From Eutreptiella sp. 'Long Island Sound 2002' (lineage: Eukaryota; Euglenozoa; Euglenophyceae; Eutreptiales; Eutreptiaceae): a stretch of DNA of 64,000 bases. Shown piece by piece: positions 22,731-33,039 of this stretch. Both the position numbers and the translations under genes were made by a program. The notes beneath the pieces were generated by a model, which saw nothing but the letters and a program-made list of their open reading frames with translations, was not told where the DNA came from and ran no database searches. The stretch spans positions 138,724,765-138,788,764 of the forward strand of contig OZ038378.1 of assembly GCA_964036045.1 (NCBI GenBank). The letters are read 5' to 3'. How positions within the stretch are numbered: the stretch's first letter is position 1; every line of letters begins with the position of its first letter.

Positions 22731-24041
22731 CTACTGCTGGTACAACCTCTGGAAGTGCACCCTGACACGCTCCATAAGCTCACCCTTCCCCCCGCCCACA
22801 CTCAAACCATGCTTCCTACAAATGTCCTTAAACTCAACCTTAGTCCACTCATGCAACCTCCCCCTCTCCATTGTGTTCAACACCGCCTCATCCACATCAT
22901 AACGAAACACCAACTGCGCGGCAGGGTTAGAAGAGGTGGAGGGGACAGCTGAGGGGTTACGAAGGTCACAAGAGGAGCTACTGACAACCGCACATGGCTG
23001 CTCCATATCCTCGTCCTCACTGTCTTCGTTCTCACCCTCCAACTCAACCCCATACACATCGCCAATGTCGGCGTCACGTGTCGTTCTCTTGGGGACAGCC
23101 CACAAATCTCGAATGTCCAACGGAACCCCTGCCTCACCATCCTCTTCCAAAGAAACTGCCAAATCCTTGAAAGCCGCAAACCCAAGCAAACCACCATCTT
23201 CCATCTCAACCGCATGCCCTTGCTTCTGTTTCCGCGGGAGGAAAGGGGTGTTGCACAACTCATCAAAAACCTCAAAGGGCCCCAAATCCTCTGGTGCCTC
23301 CCCATTGCACCTCACCCACAACGTCTCACACATGCGCTCCGTGGTTTGGCCAAAGTCCGTAGCCGTCACGTGGCTAAAAATTCTCTCACACGAACACGAG
23401 CTTGCCTCAACCGAATCCTCCAGGTTAGCAGTACCATCCAACTCACCTCGCTTGAATCGTGTCTGCACGTCCTCAATCAAACTGCGAAGAAACTTCATCC
23501 GGCTACTCTTGATGACGCTACTCCCTACGTCAACACCCAACGATTCCTCCCACCTGCCTGGAATGACATGACGCATGGTGTGCAACACCTCTGTGCACAT
23601 CACGTTCATCAAACCCTGGACGGTGGCGACCCGTGCCCCCTTGGTCGCTTGAACTTTCTTGCTTGTGGCACAAACCACAGCAAAAACATCGCAAAAAAAG
23701 GCTGCCGTCAACTTGAAGAGGGGGTGCGAAAGTGCATCGAACAAGCCTTGGGCCTTCTCCCTCCGCCCCAGGTCAGCCTCATGACTAATATACTCCGGCA
23801 AGTGTTCCACAACAGCAGGCAAATTCTCTAGCACAATATCCAACTCGTGGAACATCGCTTCCACCCAACGCACACCAGTGCGGCGAGAGAAACAAAACTT
23901 CCCCCCCCTTGCGCCACAACCCCCGCATGCGCTTGGAGCTGGTCCTGTAGAAGCAGGCCAAGAAGGACACCCGATCATGCAGTGCATCGTACCACAGCTT
24001 GACCTTTCCCTTTGAAGTGCAAAATCAGAAGTGGCCCACAA
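22731..24041 (-). CDS. hAT-like transposase with C-terminal SAP domain, 436 aa
   Basis: Intact 436-codon frame filling most of the element. Residues about 213-247 (SSCSCERIFSHV ... RMCETLWVRCNG) resemble the hAT C-terminal dimerisation segment (canonical S-x-ERxFS followed by a helical stretch ending in L-x-R). Residues about 335-347 are acidic. The last 35 residues (about 400-430, KVEFKDICRKHGLSVGGGKG) match the SAP fold, a DNA-binding helix-turn-helix found in chromatin and repair proteins. The protein is shorter than typical hAT transposases (600-800 aa), and I cannot see a BED finger or the catalytic D residues with certainty, so the N-terminal half may be missing or spliced in from upstream. 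The ATG at 24041 lies inside the 85-bp repeats, so the true start may differ. Assignment rests on element ends plus the ERxFS-like motif. Confidence 0.65.
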   Translation of the reverse strand: MWATSDFALQRERSSCGTMHCMIGCPSWPASTGPAPSACGGCGARGGKFCFSRRTGVRWVEAMFHELDIVLENLPAVVEHLPEYISHEADLGRREKAQGLFDALSHPLFKLTAAFFCDVFAVVCATSKKVQATKGARVATVQGLMNVMCTEVLHTMRHVIPGRWEESLGVDVGSSVIKSSRMKFLRSLIEDVQTRFKRGELDGTANLEDSVEASSCSCERIFSHVTATDFGQTTERMCETLWVRCNGEAPEDLGPFEVFDELCNTPFLPRKQKQGHAVEMEDGGLLGFAAFKDLAVSLEEDGEAGVPLDIRDLWAVPKRTTRDADIGDVYGVELEGENEDSEDEDMEQPCAVVSSSSCDLRNPSAVPSTSSNPAAQLVFRYDVDEAVLNTMERGRLHEWTKVEFKDICRKHGLSVGGGKGELMERVRVHFQRLYQQ

Positions 24042-24380
24042 GTGGGCGAAATGGCTACCTCACCCCTGCCGTATCGGGGAGCCCCACCGCTTCAGAGCGG
24101 GGGGCAAAATCAGAAGTGGGCCACAAGTGGGCGAAATGGCTACCTCACCCCTGCCGTATCGGGGAGCCCCACCGCTGCAGAGCGGGGGACAAAATCAGAA
24201 GTGGCCCACAAGTGGGCAAATTGGCTACCTCACCCCTGCCGTATCGGGGATCCCCACCGCTGCAGAGCGGGGGGCAAAATCAGAAATGGCCCACAAGTTG
24301 GCAAATTGGCTACCTCACCCCTGCCGTATCGGGGATCCCCACCGCTTCAGAGCGGGCGGCAAAATCAGAAGTGGTGCCCA
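24020..24380 (+). repeat. Subterminal tandem repeat, 85-bp period
   Basis: The word CAAAATCAGAA begins at 24020, 24105, 24190, 24275 and 24360, spacing exactly 85 bp each time. Each unit contains GTGGCCCACAAGTGGGC, a dyad, and CCGTATCGGGGA. Because 85 is not divisible by 3, all three plus frames stay open across it, which creates spurious ORFs. Location next to one end of a hAT-like element suggests transposase-binding subterminal repeats (inference). Confidence 0.9.
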
Positions 24381-24505
24381 AAAGAGGGCCGGGGGGGTAG
24401 ACATGGCCCACGTTCGGCCAGGGCAAAAAGGCCTCTATGGGCTGTCCTTAAGGGCTGTCCTCAACAGAAAAAAAAGGAAAATCTCGGTCCTTAAGGACGG
24501 CCCTG

Positions 24506-24513
24506 CCCAGAAA
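24506..24513 (+). repeat. Target site duplication, right copy (8 bp)
   Basis: CCCAGAAA follows the CCCTG end of the element and is followed by CGCAATGAAG, the normal continuation of the hairpin arm. Confidence 0.8.
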
Positions 24514-27312
24514 CGCAATGAAGTTTCCCAAAGGGGGGATGGGGGCTCTTGCAATACAATTGGGCCGGCCGGTAGGGATGTAGTGGTTCCGGCAAGGTTT
24601 TATTGCGGTTTAGGGCCACTTACCAAAATGACCCAAATTGGTAAGTGGCCCAAAAACGCAATAAAAGTTTCTCAAAGGGGGGGTCGGGGCCCTTGAGATG
24701 CATTTGGGCCGGCCGTTAGGGAAGTAGGGGTTCCAACAAGAATTAATTCGTGTTAGGGCCCTTTACCAAAATGACCCAAATTGGTAAGTGGGCCAAAAAC
24801 GCAATACAGTTTCCTGAGGGGGGGATGGGGGCTCTTGAGATGCACTAGGGCCGGCCGGTAGGGATGTAGTGGTTCCGGCAAGGTTTTATTGCATTTTAGG
24901 GCCACTTACCAAAATGACACCAATTGGTAAGTTGCCCAAAAACGCAATAAGGTTTCCAAAGAGGGGATGGTGACTCTTGAGATGCAATTGGGCCGGCTGT
25001 TAGGGATGTAGAGGTTGCAATGAGGGTTTTTCTCGTGTTCAGGCCACTCACAAAAATCACCCGAGTTGGTAAGTGGCCCAAAAACGCAATGAAGGTTCCC
25101 AAAGGGGGGATGCGGCCTCTTGAGATGTAATTGGGCCGGTCGGTAGGGATGTAGTGGTTCCGGCAAGGTTTTATTGCGTTTTAGGGCCACTTACCAAAAT
25201 GACCCAAATTGGTAAGTGGCCCAAAAACGCAATAAAAGTTTTCCAAAAGGGGGGATGAGGCCTCTTGAGATGCAATTGGGCCGGCCGGTAGGGATGTAGT
25301 GGTTCCGGCAAGGTTTTATTGCGTTTTAGGGCCACTTACCAAATCGACCGAAATTGGTAAGTGCCCCAAAAACGCAATAAGGTTTCCAAAGGGGGGATGG
25401 GAACTCTTGAGATGCATTTGGGCCGGCAGGTAGGGATGTATGGGTTCCGGCAAAGCTTTATTGCGTTTTGGGGGCACTTACCAAAATGACTCAAATTGAT
25501 AAGTCGCCCAAAAAGGCAATAAAAGTTTTCCCAAAGGGGGACGGGGCCTCTTGAGATGCAATTGGGCAAAGTGTTAGGGATGTAGTGGTTCCAGCACGGT
25601 TTTATTACGTTTTAGGGCCACTTACCAAAATGACCGAAACTCGTAAGTGCCCCAAAAACGCAATAAGGTTTCCAAAGGGGGGATGGCGTCTCTTGAGATG
25701 CAATCGGGCCGGCCGTTAGGGATGTAGTGAATCCAGCAAGGTTTGATTCTCTTTTAGGGCCACTTACCAAATTGACCGAAATTGGTAAGTGGCCCAAAAA
25801 CGCAATAAAAGGTTTCCAAAAGGGGGCCGGGGCCTCTTGAGATGCAATTGGGCCGACTATTAGGGATGTATGGGTTCCAGCAAGGTTTTATTGCGTTTTA
25901 GGGCCACTTACCAGAATGACTCAAACTGGTAAGGGCCCCAAAAAGTTTCCAAAAGGGGGGTGGGGCCCTTTGAGATGCAATTGGGCCAACCGATAGGGAT
26001 GTAGGGGTTCCGACAAGGTTTTATTGCGTTTTAGGGCCACTTACGAAAATGACCGAAGTTGGTAACTGCCCCGAAAATGCAATAAGGTTTCCAAAGGGGC
26101 CGATCGGGACTCTTGAGATGCAATTGGGCCGGTAGGGATGTAGTGGTTCCGGCAAGGTTTTATTGCATTTTGGGGGCACTTACCAAAATGACCCAAATTG
26201 GTAAGAGGCCTAAAAAGCTAATAACAGTGTTCCAAAAGGGGGGTAGGGCCTCTTGAGATGCAATTGGGCCGACTGTTAGGGATGTAGGGGTTCCAGCCAG
26301 GTTGTATTGCCTTTTAGGGCGACTTACCAAAATGACCCAATTGGTAAGTGGCCCAAAAACACAATAAAAATTTTCCGAAAGAGGGGTGGGGCCTCTTGAG
26401 ATGCAATCGGACCAACTCTTAGGGATGCAGGGGTTCCAGCAAGGTTTTATTGTGTTTTAGGACCAGTTACCAAAATGACCCGAATTGGTAAGTGGCACAA
26501 AAACGCAATAAGGTTTCCCAAAGGGGCGATGGGGCCTCTTTAGATGCAATTGAGCTGGCCGTTAGGTATGTATGGGTTCCAACAAGGTTTTATTGCGTTT
26601 TAGGGCCACTTACTAAAATGACCCGAATTGGTAAGTGGCCCAAAAACGCAATAAGGTTTCCCAAAGGGGGGATGGGGACTCTTGCAATGCAATTGGGCTA
26701 GGCGTTATTGATGTAGTTGTTCCAGCAAGGTTGTATTGCGTTTCAGGGCCACTTACCAAAATGACCCAAATGGGTAAGTGGCCCAAAAACGCGGCAAAGT
26801 TTCCCAAAGGGGGGATGAGGCCTCTTGTGATGCAATTGAGCCGGCTGTTAGGGATGTAGTGGTTCCAGCAAGGTTTCAATGCGTTTTAGGGCAAGTTACC
26901 AAAATGACCCAAATTGGTAAGTGGCCCAAAAACGCGTTCAAAGTTTCCCAAAGCGGGGATGGGGCCTCTTGCGATGCAATTGGGCCAGGCGTTATTGACG
27001 TAGTGGTTCCAGCAAGGTTTTATTGCGTTCTAGGGCCACTTCCCAAAATGACCCAATTGGTAATTGGCCGAAAAACGCATTAGAATTTCCCAAAGAGGGG
27101 TGGGGCCTCTTGAGATGCAACTGGGCCGAGCGTTAAGGATGTAGGTGTTCCAGCAAGGTTTTATTGCGTTTTAGAGCCACTTGCCAAAATGACCCAAATT
27201 GGTAAGTGGCCCAAAAACGCAATGAAAGTTTCCCTAAGGGGGGGTGGGGCCTCTTGAGATGCAATTGGGCCGGGCGTTAGGGATGTAGGGGTTCCAACAA
27301 GGTTGTATTGCG
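24514..27312 (+). repeat. Satellite block B, about 20 monomers
   Basis: Same forward-oriented monomers as the main array. Spacers here more often read GGGGGGATGGGG and GTAGTGGTTCC. The block ends inside a left hairpin arm (GGTTGTATTGCG) where the tyrosine-recombinase element begins. Confidence 0.93.
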
Positions 27313-27318
27313 GTCGGT

Positions 27319-29453
27319 CTAAATCCATATCCCTCCGCATGCAAAAGCACACGCACACCGAAAACGATAAGAAGCGTCGGTATGCGACTCCTGGGCTCTC
27401 TCGGCCACTCCGCTAACTCGCGGCCCCACCGCTGCCGATGCCACGGGGCTGGCACCCCGATCCCTACGCCCCCGGACGGTGCGCCGCACCTGGACTCTAG
27501 GTCGCTGAGGCGTGTCATCAGCCGACACTACAATGCACGCTCGCCAGGGTAGCTTGATTGATGTCCATATTTTATACTCTTCGGGTGGCTGTACGTAGTC
27601 TTCCGCCACTGTGCAGGATCTCCATCGGCCCCACCACTGTCGACCCACCACAGTCGGATCTTGGCGGGGAGGGCGAGGTACTTCTGTAGGGCAGCACCCC
27701 CGCGTCTCCAACGATGCCACCGGTGACTTGCGAATTCCGTCCCCCGGAATCCGTATTCGAATAACGACTCCAACCACGCCGACCCGGATGGGCACATGAT
27801 GAGCGACCTGCGGCGACCCGTGGATCCATAGTCACGGAGCCACCGCGCCCACTTCGCGGAGTATGGGCCCAGTTCTCGCTAGACGACTTTATCACCGTTC
27901 TTGTTGCATCTAAACCAGACGGCCTCGTCCTCGGTTCCTCGTCGTCGAACCCCGGATGCCTCCCCCACACGCCAGAGGCACGTGAGGGAGCGGACGGGCA
28001 AGGCAGATCCGGACCACTGCTCCTTCGTGCGACAGGACTGTGCCAATATGGGCAGCGCTTAGACTTCCAGCCCTCCGTACGGCCTCTGATCCTCCGTGTT
28101 TCGGATGGTGGACCTTGCCATGCGCCAATGCTTGGCCTGGACCACTCCATCGATCCAACCCAAGTCCTCCAAAGCTTGTACCGCGCTGATGGCCCCTCGC
28201 ATGTATGATCGTGACCTACCCTTGGCGAAGACGGCACGCAAGTATCACTCCAGTAACTTGGATTTGTCCACTCCATGCTGCGTGGCTGCAAGCGTCCCCA
28301 ACACCCGGATATGAACGGCGTAGTTACTTCTAGTGCCAACGCTCCACGATATGGCGAAAAGGGCGTCAAAGCATTCTGCAGGGGCCCGGCGATTGAGTCG
28401 TTTCCATGCCGCCCACCATGATGACCAGTCTGCCGGCTCTCCCACCACTCCCTCCATTTCTCGCGACGGCGCTGTACCGACTGTCCCCCCCCTCCTCCTG
28501 TTCTCCCCCCCCCGTTCGGGACACCGTCATTCGTAGTAGGGGCAGGCAAAAAACCAATGCTTCTTGCCCGGTGCCCCATGGCTCTTGCATGTGAGGCGAC
28601 CCATTGCTGGCGGATCTGTCATGCCAGTCCTTTGCTGATTATTTTCCTTCGGGATCCATATTTTGCGCCCGTTCTCATACGAAAATCTGCTCCTCAGGCT
28701 GGCCAACCTCCGACGGACTTCCTCCACAGGGACCGTAGTGTCACCAAAATTGTCGGGCGGCTCCCCCGCCTCCTTGGGGGCCTCGCTCCCCCGCCCACTG
28801 CCCGCGTGCTGACGGTACGATTCATCGTACGTCACCATTGCCGACACCAGCAGCACCCGCAAGCCCTCAGCATAATTAGTAATCAGGGCCGAAATCGGGG
28901 GGTCTCCTCCGCCATGCGACCCGTCCATCGGGGCGGTTATGGCCTCCAGCCAAGCCCCCGATGTCCAAACATCACTGATTTTTGCCTTCTCTGGCGACAT
29001 AACCAACTCTTCTTGGAGGTCGGACGATTTCCAGGCTGAAGTGCACTCCATCAGTTGGGGATCCACCTTCTGTCCGTCCAATACGGCCTTAAAGAACACC
29101 AATAAACGGCATACCCACTGCGGCTTATGATCCATCTCCATCAAAGCGGATAGTTCCTTGTTGCTCAAAGGGGGAATCTTTCTGACCGTCTCTCCTTTCC
29201 CCGGCTTAACCTCCTCCAATCTCTTCTCCAACTGCTCCAGCTTCTTGAGGACCTCATTGATGCCAATGGACGAGGTCTCGTTGTCCTCCTCCACCGCTTT
29301 CGCGACGTTTCCCGTGGTCACGTCCAATCTGTACCCTTCGTGAACCAGCCGTTTGAATCCGAGGTTCACGGTAGCGTGAATTTCACCAATTTTTGCTGTG
29401 TTTTGCTCGTAACTTGGCGCCATCGTTTGCGTTTCCTGTGCCATCTTCGCCAA
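27319..29453 (-). pseudogene. Tyrosine recombinase with upstream zinc-binding-like region; in-frame stops
   Basis: One frame runs from ATG 29453 to 27528 and is interrupted only by stops at 28527-28529 (TGA), 28245-28247 (TGA), 28059-28061 (TAA) and 27879-27881 (TAG). The first 308 codons hold a coiled-coil-like stretch (LKKLEQLEKRLEEVK) and end in CKSHGAPGKKHWFFACPYYE, a possible C/H zinc site. After the first stop the frame matches the core-binding domain of YRs (GTRSNYAVHIRVLG, then YLRAVFAKGRSRSYMRGAIS), box I (LTCLWRVGEASGV, with the catalytic Arg) and box II (ASHRWHRWRRGGAALQKYL, with the HxxR set). Near 27640 a frame change leads to WGRWRSCTVAEDYVQPPEE, where the Tyr of EDYV is the likely nucleophile. 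Stops of all three types argue for decay, not recoding. Confidence 0.75.
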
Positions 29454-29479
29454 AACGTTGTCGCTAGGAATGTCTTGAA

Positions 29480-29865
29480 ATTTGATGTTTGACCTTGTTG
29501 GTAGCTCGCGAATGTTCGGCTCAATCGCTGTGAACGCAACACGAATTTACCAAATTCACGCATGCGTGAATTTGCGTGAATTTCACGTAGATTCGGGTGA
29601 TTTTTTGCTGCAATTTGGAAATTTGGAAGTTCGTTCGTACGGGTTTCGTACGAAATTCGCGCGAACTTCGTACGAATCTGGGATTCTGGTGAAATTCGCA
29701 GGCAGCGCGCGCGACATTCGCACGAATTTTGTACGAATCTGCCGAATTCGCACGAATTTCGCACGAATTTCGCAAATTCAGGCCCAATTGTACCGGGGCA
29801 TGATTCCCGAATTTTCTTTGGGCGATGTTTGGGCCTGATGGGTCCGTTTGGGGTGGGACTTTCAC
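29480..29865. repeat. Palindrome-rich region between the two ORFs of the YR element
   Basis: A 22-bp perfect palindrome lies at 29552-29573 (core TTCACGCATGCGTGAA). It is followed by TTTCGTACGAAA, TTCGCGCGAA, several TTCGTACGAA or AATTCGCACGAATTTCG variants up to about 29780. The words TTCG and CGAA alternate throughout. Open frames here (for example 29366-29764 minus) are by-products of the low-complexity words. A role as recombinase-binding sites is possible but untested. Confidence 0.7.
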
Positions 29866-29966
29866 TAAATCATGGGGACTGAAAACGGGGCCTGAGGTTT
29901 GCCCCCTCTAATACGTCATATTGAAGCTAAAATGTAGTGTTTTCTCAAAAAAATACGATAAATGGG

Positions 29967-31019
29967 TCAAATTCGCGGGACATTCATGCATTTATTCAAA
30001 TGGCCAATTAACCCCAGTTCACGAAGGGTACATCTCAGGTCCTCCAGCAAGCAATAACACGCAATGTACTCAACCAGCTCCACCGTTGTCAACTCCAACC
30101 CATGTGCCTTGACAGCCTTTTCCTCCCATTCGTCTCGCCTCTCACCCAACGTGTTGAGGTCGGTCTGGATCTCCATTCTCAACCTCATGAAGTTCCTCTG
30201 AGGTGCCACAAGACTCCATTGGGCGTGTATTCCCGATTGCGTATATTGCCGGAAAGAAATGATTTTCATCCCTTTTCCTTTTTCTCTCCTCTTCGCCTTG
30301 GACTCCGACAGGGTGCCATCCCGCGCCGTAACCTTGCGCTTCTCCTCTTCCCGCCTGGCCTCCTCGATCTCGTTGGGGGTAGCAAATCCAGGGTGCACAC
30401 CCCCTACCCCGCGCATACTCACCTGCACGTGACCTCCGTCCGGGGTAGCTCCATGTCGACCCCAGGAACGCGCCCCTCGCACGTCATCCAAAAATCGTCC
30501 TCTCCACTGCCCCATAGCCTCGAAATCGCATAGCGCAGCTAGCGCAGATCCTCGGAGTGCACCTGTACCCAACCCCGCGGGCTCTGCATCCAAATGGGGC
30601 GGGGAATCGAGGTGCGTGGCCGATCTGCCCGGGGTAGAACCTTCACCCCTTCCCATGGAGCTAGCCCCCCTGGTTCGGCCACAGGCTGACCGTTGTGTTT
30701 GTTTGGGGCACCAGGGGGGGTCGCCCAAGGCTCTAGAGATCCGGCGCCCCGGTGTCTCCACCCGCAATTCCCCCCCCCTCTTTGCTCCGGTCATTGACTC
30801 CGCAGGGCGGATCACCGCTACTACCTTTTGATGGGGCACCTCGGGCCGCCTCCGCTCCCCGATCTTCTGCTCTGAGACCACCGCCCATCCAACAATTGCT
30901 CCTCCGGGCATGTCATGGCGGGGCACCTGCCCAAGCGGCAAGCTGAAAGCCGAACCTATCCTCACACAAATATAAAAGAAAACTATGCGGACACCCACAG
31001 CAGATACATACACACTCAA
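29967..31019 (-). CDS. Hypothetical protein, 350 aa, within the YR element
   Basis: Open frame of 350 codons on the minus strand from ATG 31019, the first ORF of the YR element. The N-terminus is hydrophobic (MSVYVSAVGVRIVFFYICV), then comes a long Gly/Arg/Pro-rich low-complexity middle, a charged helix (EIEEARREEEKRKVTARDG, about residues 218-236), and a C-terminal part with DLNTLGERRDEWEEKAVKAH that may be helical. I recognise no domain. The hydrophobic start may be untranslated leader; a later ATG is possible. It is either the element's first ORF or a chance frame in GC-rich sequence. Confidence 0.4.
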   Translation of the reverse strand: MSVYVSAVGVRIVFFYICVRIGSAFSLPLGQVPRHDMPGGAIVGWAVVSEQKIGERRRPEVPHQKVVAVIRPAESMTGAKRGGELRVETPGRRISRALGDPPWCPKQTQRSACGRTRGASSMGRGEGSTPGRSATHLDSPPHLDAEPAGLGTGALRGSALAALCDFEAMGQWRGRFLDDVRGARSWGRHGATPDGGHVQVSMRGVGGVHPGFATPNEIEEARREEEKRKVTARDGTLSESKAKRREKGKGMKIISFRQYTQSGIHAQWSLVAPQRNFMRLRMEIQTDLNTLGERRDEWEEKAVKAHGLELTTVELVEYIACYCLLEDLRCTLRELGLIGHLNKCMNVPRI

Positions 31020-31060
31020 CGCAACAGAGACGAAATTTGGGTTTGCTTATGGCAAACCTC

Positions 31061-32070
31061 ATTGGTAGGCCCACTTACCAAAATGACCCAAATTGGTAAG
31101 TGGCCCAAAAACGCAAGAAGGTTTCCCAAAGGGGGGATGGGGCCTCTTGAGATGCAATTGGGCCGGGCGTTAGTGATGTAGGGGTTCCAGCAAGGTTTTA
31201 TTCCGTTTTAGGGCCACTTACCAAAATGACCCAAATTGGTAAGTGGCCCAAAAGCGGATCGAAGTTTTTCCAAAAGGGGGGTGGGGCCTCTTGAGATGCA
31301 ATTGGGCCGGGCGTTAGGGATGTAGTGGTTCCAGCAAGGTTTCATTGCGTTTTGGGGCAAACTACCAAAATGACCCAAATTGGTGAGCGGCCCAAAAACA
31401 CAATAAACCATTTCCAAAGGGGTGATGTGGCCTCTTGAGATGCAATTGGGCCGACCAGCAGGGATGTAGGGGTTCCCGCAACGTTTTATTGCGTTTTAGG
31501 TGCACCTACCAAAATGACCCAAATTGGTAAGTTCCCGGAAAAGGCAATAAAAGTTTTCCAAATGAGGGGTGGGGGCTCTTGCAACGCAATAGGGCCGGCC
31601 GTTAGGAATGCAGTGGTTCCGGCAAGGTTTTATTGTGTGTTAGGTCCACTTACCAAAATGACCCCAATTGGTAAGTGGCCCAAAAATGCAATACAGTTTC
31701 CCAAAGGGGGGATGGGGCCTCTTGAGATGCGATTGGGCCGGCCGGTAGGGATGTAGTGGTTCCGGCAAGGTTTTATTGCGTTTTAGGGCCACTTACCAAA
31801 ATTACCCAAATTGGTAATTGGCCCAAAAACGCAATAAGGTTTGCGAAATGGGGGATGGGGCCTCTTGTGATGCAATTGGGCCAGGCGTTATTGATGTAGT
31901 GGTTCGTGCGAGGTTGTATTGCGTTTTAGGGCCACTTACCAAAATGACCCAAATCGGTCAGTGGCCCAAAAACACAATGAAAGATTCCCAAAGGGGGGGT
32001 GGGGCCTCTTAAGATGCAATTTGGCTGACCGTTAGGGATGTGGGGGTTCCAGCAAGGTTTTATTGTGTTT
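31061..32070 (+). repeat. Satellite block C, about 7 monomers
   Basis: Forward-oriented monomers like the other blocks. The block ends at GTTTTATTGTGTTT (32057-32070), a left hairpin arm, and exactly these 14 bases reappear at 48671-48684 where the next block starts. Confidence 0.93.
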
Positions 32071-32252
32071 AGCCGCATCTGACGTGCGCGCGTGCGATTT
32101 CTAGGCCGATCTTTCGGGCGTCTACATTTCAAACAGGACTCCTCCTTTTACGTGCCCATTCCACGTTTTTATACCATTTTTCTCGGTTTCAGCACCATTT
32201 CTTTATATTGCGACCCTTGATTTCCGGCTTCACGCGATTCTGATTTTGTATC

Positions 32253-32597
32253 ATGAGTCAGCGATCTCAGACGACCAATGCTACCCCGCCACCTTCGCAT
32301 GGTGAGGACAAGGCCTGTGGAAAAGCACACCGCGGTTCACAGGAACGTAACTCGGTTTCTACCGCCACCAACTTCTCACAAAAGGCCGTCTCTCCAAGAG
32401 ACCATACCAGCCGCTCTCACTCTGTTTCTCCCAAGGAGTCCCTTCCGGTGAAGCCCAAAAAAAAAAGTGACCCCGCGCTCCAGTCTGCGAAACATAATGG
32501 CGCACATGGGAGACACGTTGCATGCACATGCCCGGACCGAGAAGGCTCCGTGTCAATTCCCTCATGTCTCATATGGTGCAAGGCGTCTCGGTGCTAG
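32253..32597 (+). CDS. Short Ser/Lys-rich ORF, possible LINE ORF1 start, 114 aa
   Basis: Plus-strand ORF of 114 codons from ATG 32253, rich in Ser, Thr, Lys and His (SPKESLPVKPKKKSDPALQ). I recognise no domain. It lies 180 bp inside the left edge of the composite and ends 19 bp before the terminal repeat of the foldback element. It could be the N-terminal part of the LINE ORF1, whose recognisable pieces begin at 37075 beyond the foldback insertion, or a chance frame. The downstream frame after removing the insertion does not continue it directly. Confidence 0.35.
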   Translation: MSQRSQTTNATPPPSHGEDKACGKAHRGSQERNSVSTATNFSQKAVSPRDHTSRSHSVSPKESLPVKPKKKSDPALQSAKHNGAHGRHVACTCPDREGSVSIPSCLIWCKASRC

Positions 32598-32611
32598 CCC
32601 ACATGCGGCCA

Positions 32612-32616
32612 CATCT
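32612..32616 (+). repeat. Target site duplication of foldback element, left (5 bp)
   Basis: CATCT directly precedes the left terminal repeat and recurs at 36891-36895 directly after the right one. Confidence 0.6.
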
Positions 32617-33039
32617 CTTAGGCGTCACAAGTTGCCCGCCCCCCACCTGGCGCTATGGCCCACGGAAGTCCATGTTGTAGTGAGGAGAAAAGTATGTGAA
32701 AAGGGGTGCTATTTTGGGGGTATCTATCCCCCCCCGGTGGCAATAGGCAAAATGAAGGTATGTATGTGAAATATATGCCGTTATTTCTATTTCTAGCTAC
32801 ACACAAATTTTCGAAATAAAGATACCAAATCACAAAAATATGGTGGTATTTTACATTTAGACCATTGCATTCATTTCGTAGGGGGGGGGGGGTCTATCTA
32901 TTATTACTTTTACCCCTTGGTTGGGGGTTACCACAAAACCCACGTATACAGCACAAGTAAAAGAACAGCAAAAATATGGGTCATTGCAAAACAAACAAAA
33001 CTACCCCCAAAGCATATACGTTTATTTCCTTTTTTTATG

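Larger units (their letters stand above)
22428..24505 (-). mobile_element. hAT-like DNA transposon inserted in the satellite
   Basis: The element is 2,078 bp. The left terminus is CAGGGCTGTCCTTAA and the reverse complement of the right terminus is CAGGGCCGTCCTTAAGG, i.e. 14 of 15 matching. An 8-bp duplication with one mismatch flanks it. CAGGG-type ends and 8-bp duplications are typical of the hAT superfamily. Inside are a 436-codon minus-strand ORF (22731-24041), five 85-bp subterminal repeats (24020-24380), and near the right end an extra direct copy of the terminal word (GGGCTGTCCTTAA then GGGCTGTCCTCAA, about 24440-24466). The satellite resumes in phase afterwards. Confidence 0.85.
27313..31060 (-). 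mobile_element. Tyrosine-recombinase transposon (Crypton-like), decayed
   Basis: A 3.7-kb interruption of the satellite. It carries, on the minus strand, a 350-codon ORF (31019-29967), a palindrome-rich gap (29480-29865), and a frame with a zinc-binding-like motif followed by a tyrosine recombinase (29453-27528). I see no reverse transcriptase, which argues for a Crypton-type DNA element rather than DIRS/Ngaro. The boundaries are uncertain by about 10 bp. The satellite breaks in a left hairpin arm and resumes at GGCCCACTTACC near 31066. I found no convincing terminal repeats or target duplication; Cryptons are known to lack ordinary ones. Confidence 0.6.

Noticed and set aside
24031-24696. 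221-codon plus ORF and two overlapping ones of similar length at 24.0-24.7 kb
   Set aside because: All three frames are open because of the 85-bp repeat; sequence is low-complexity and lies opposite the transposase start.
27572-28579. 335-codon minus ORF in the YR element
   Set aside because: It is an alternative frame over the recombinase; the neighbouring frame contains the clear recombinase motifs despite stops, whereas this one has none.
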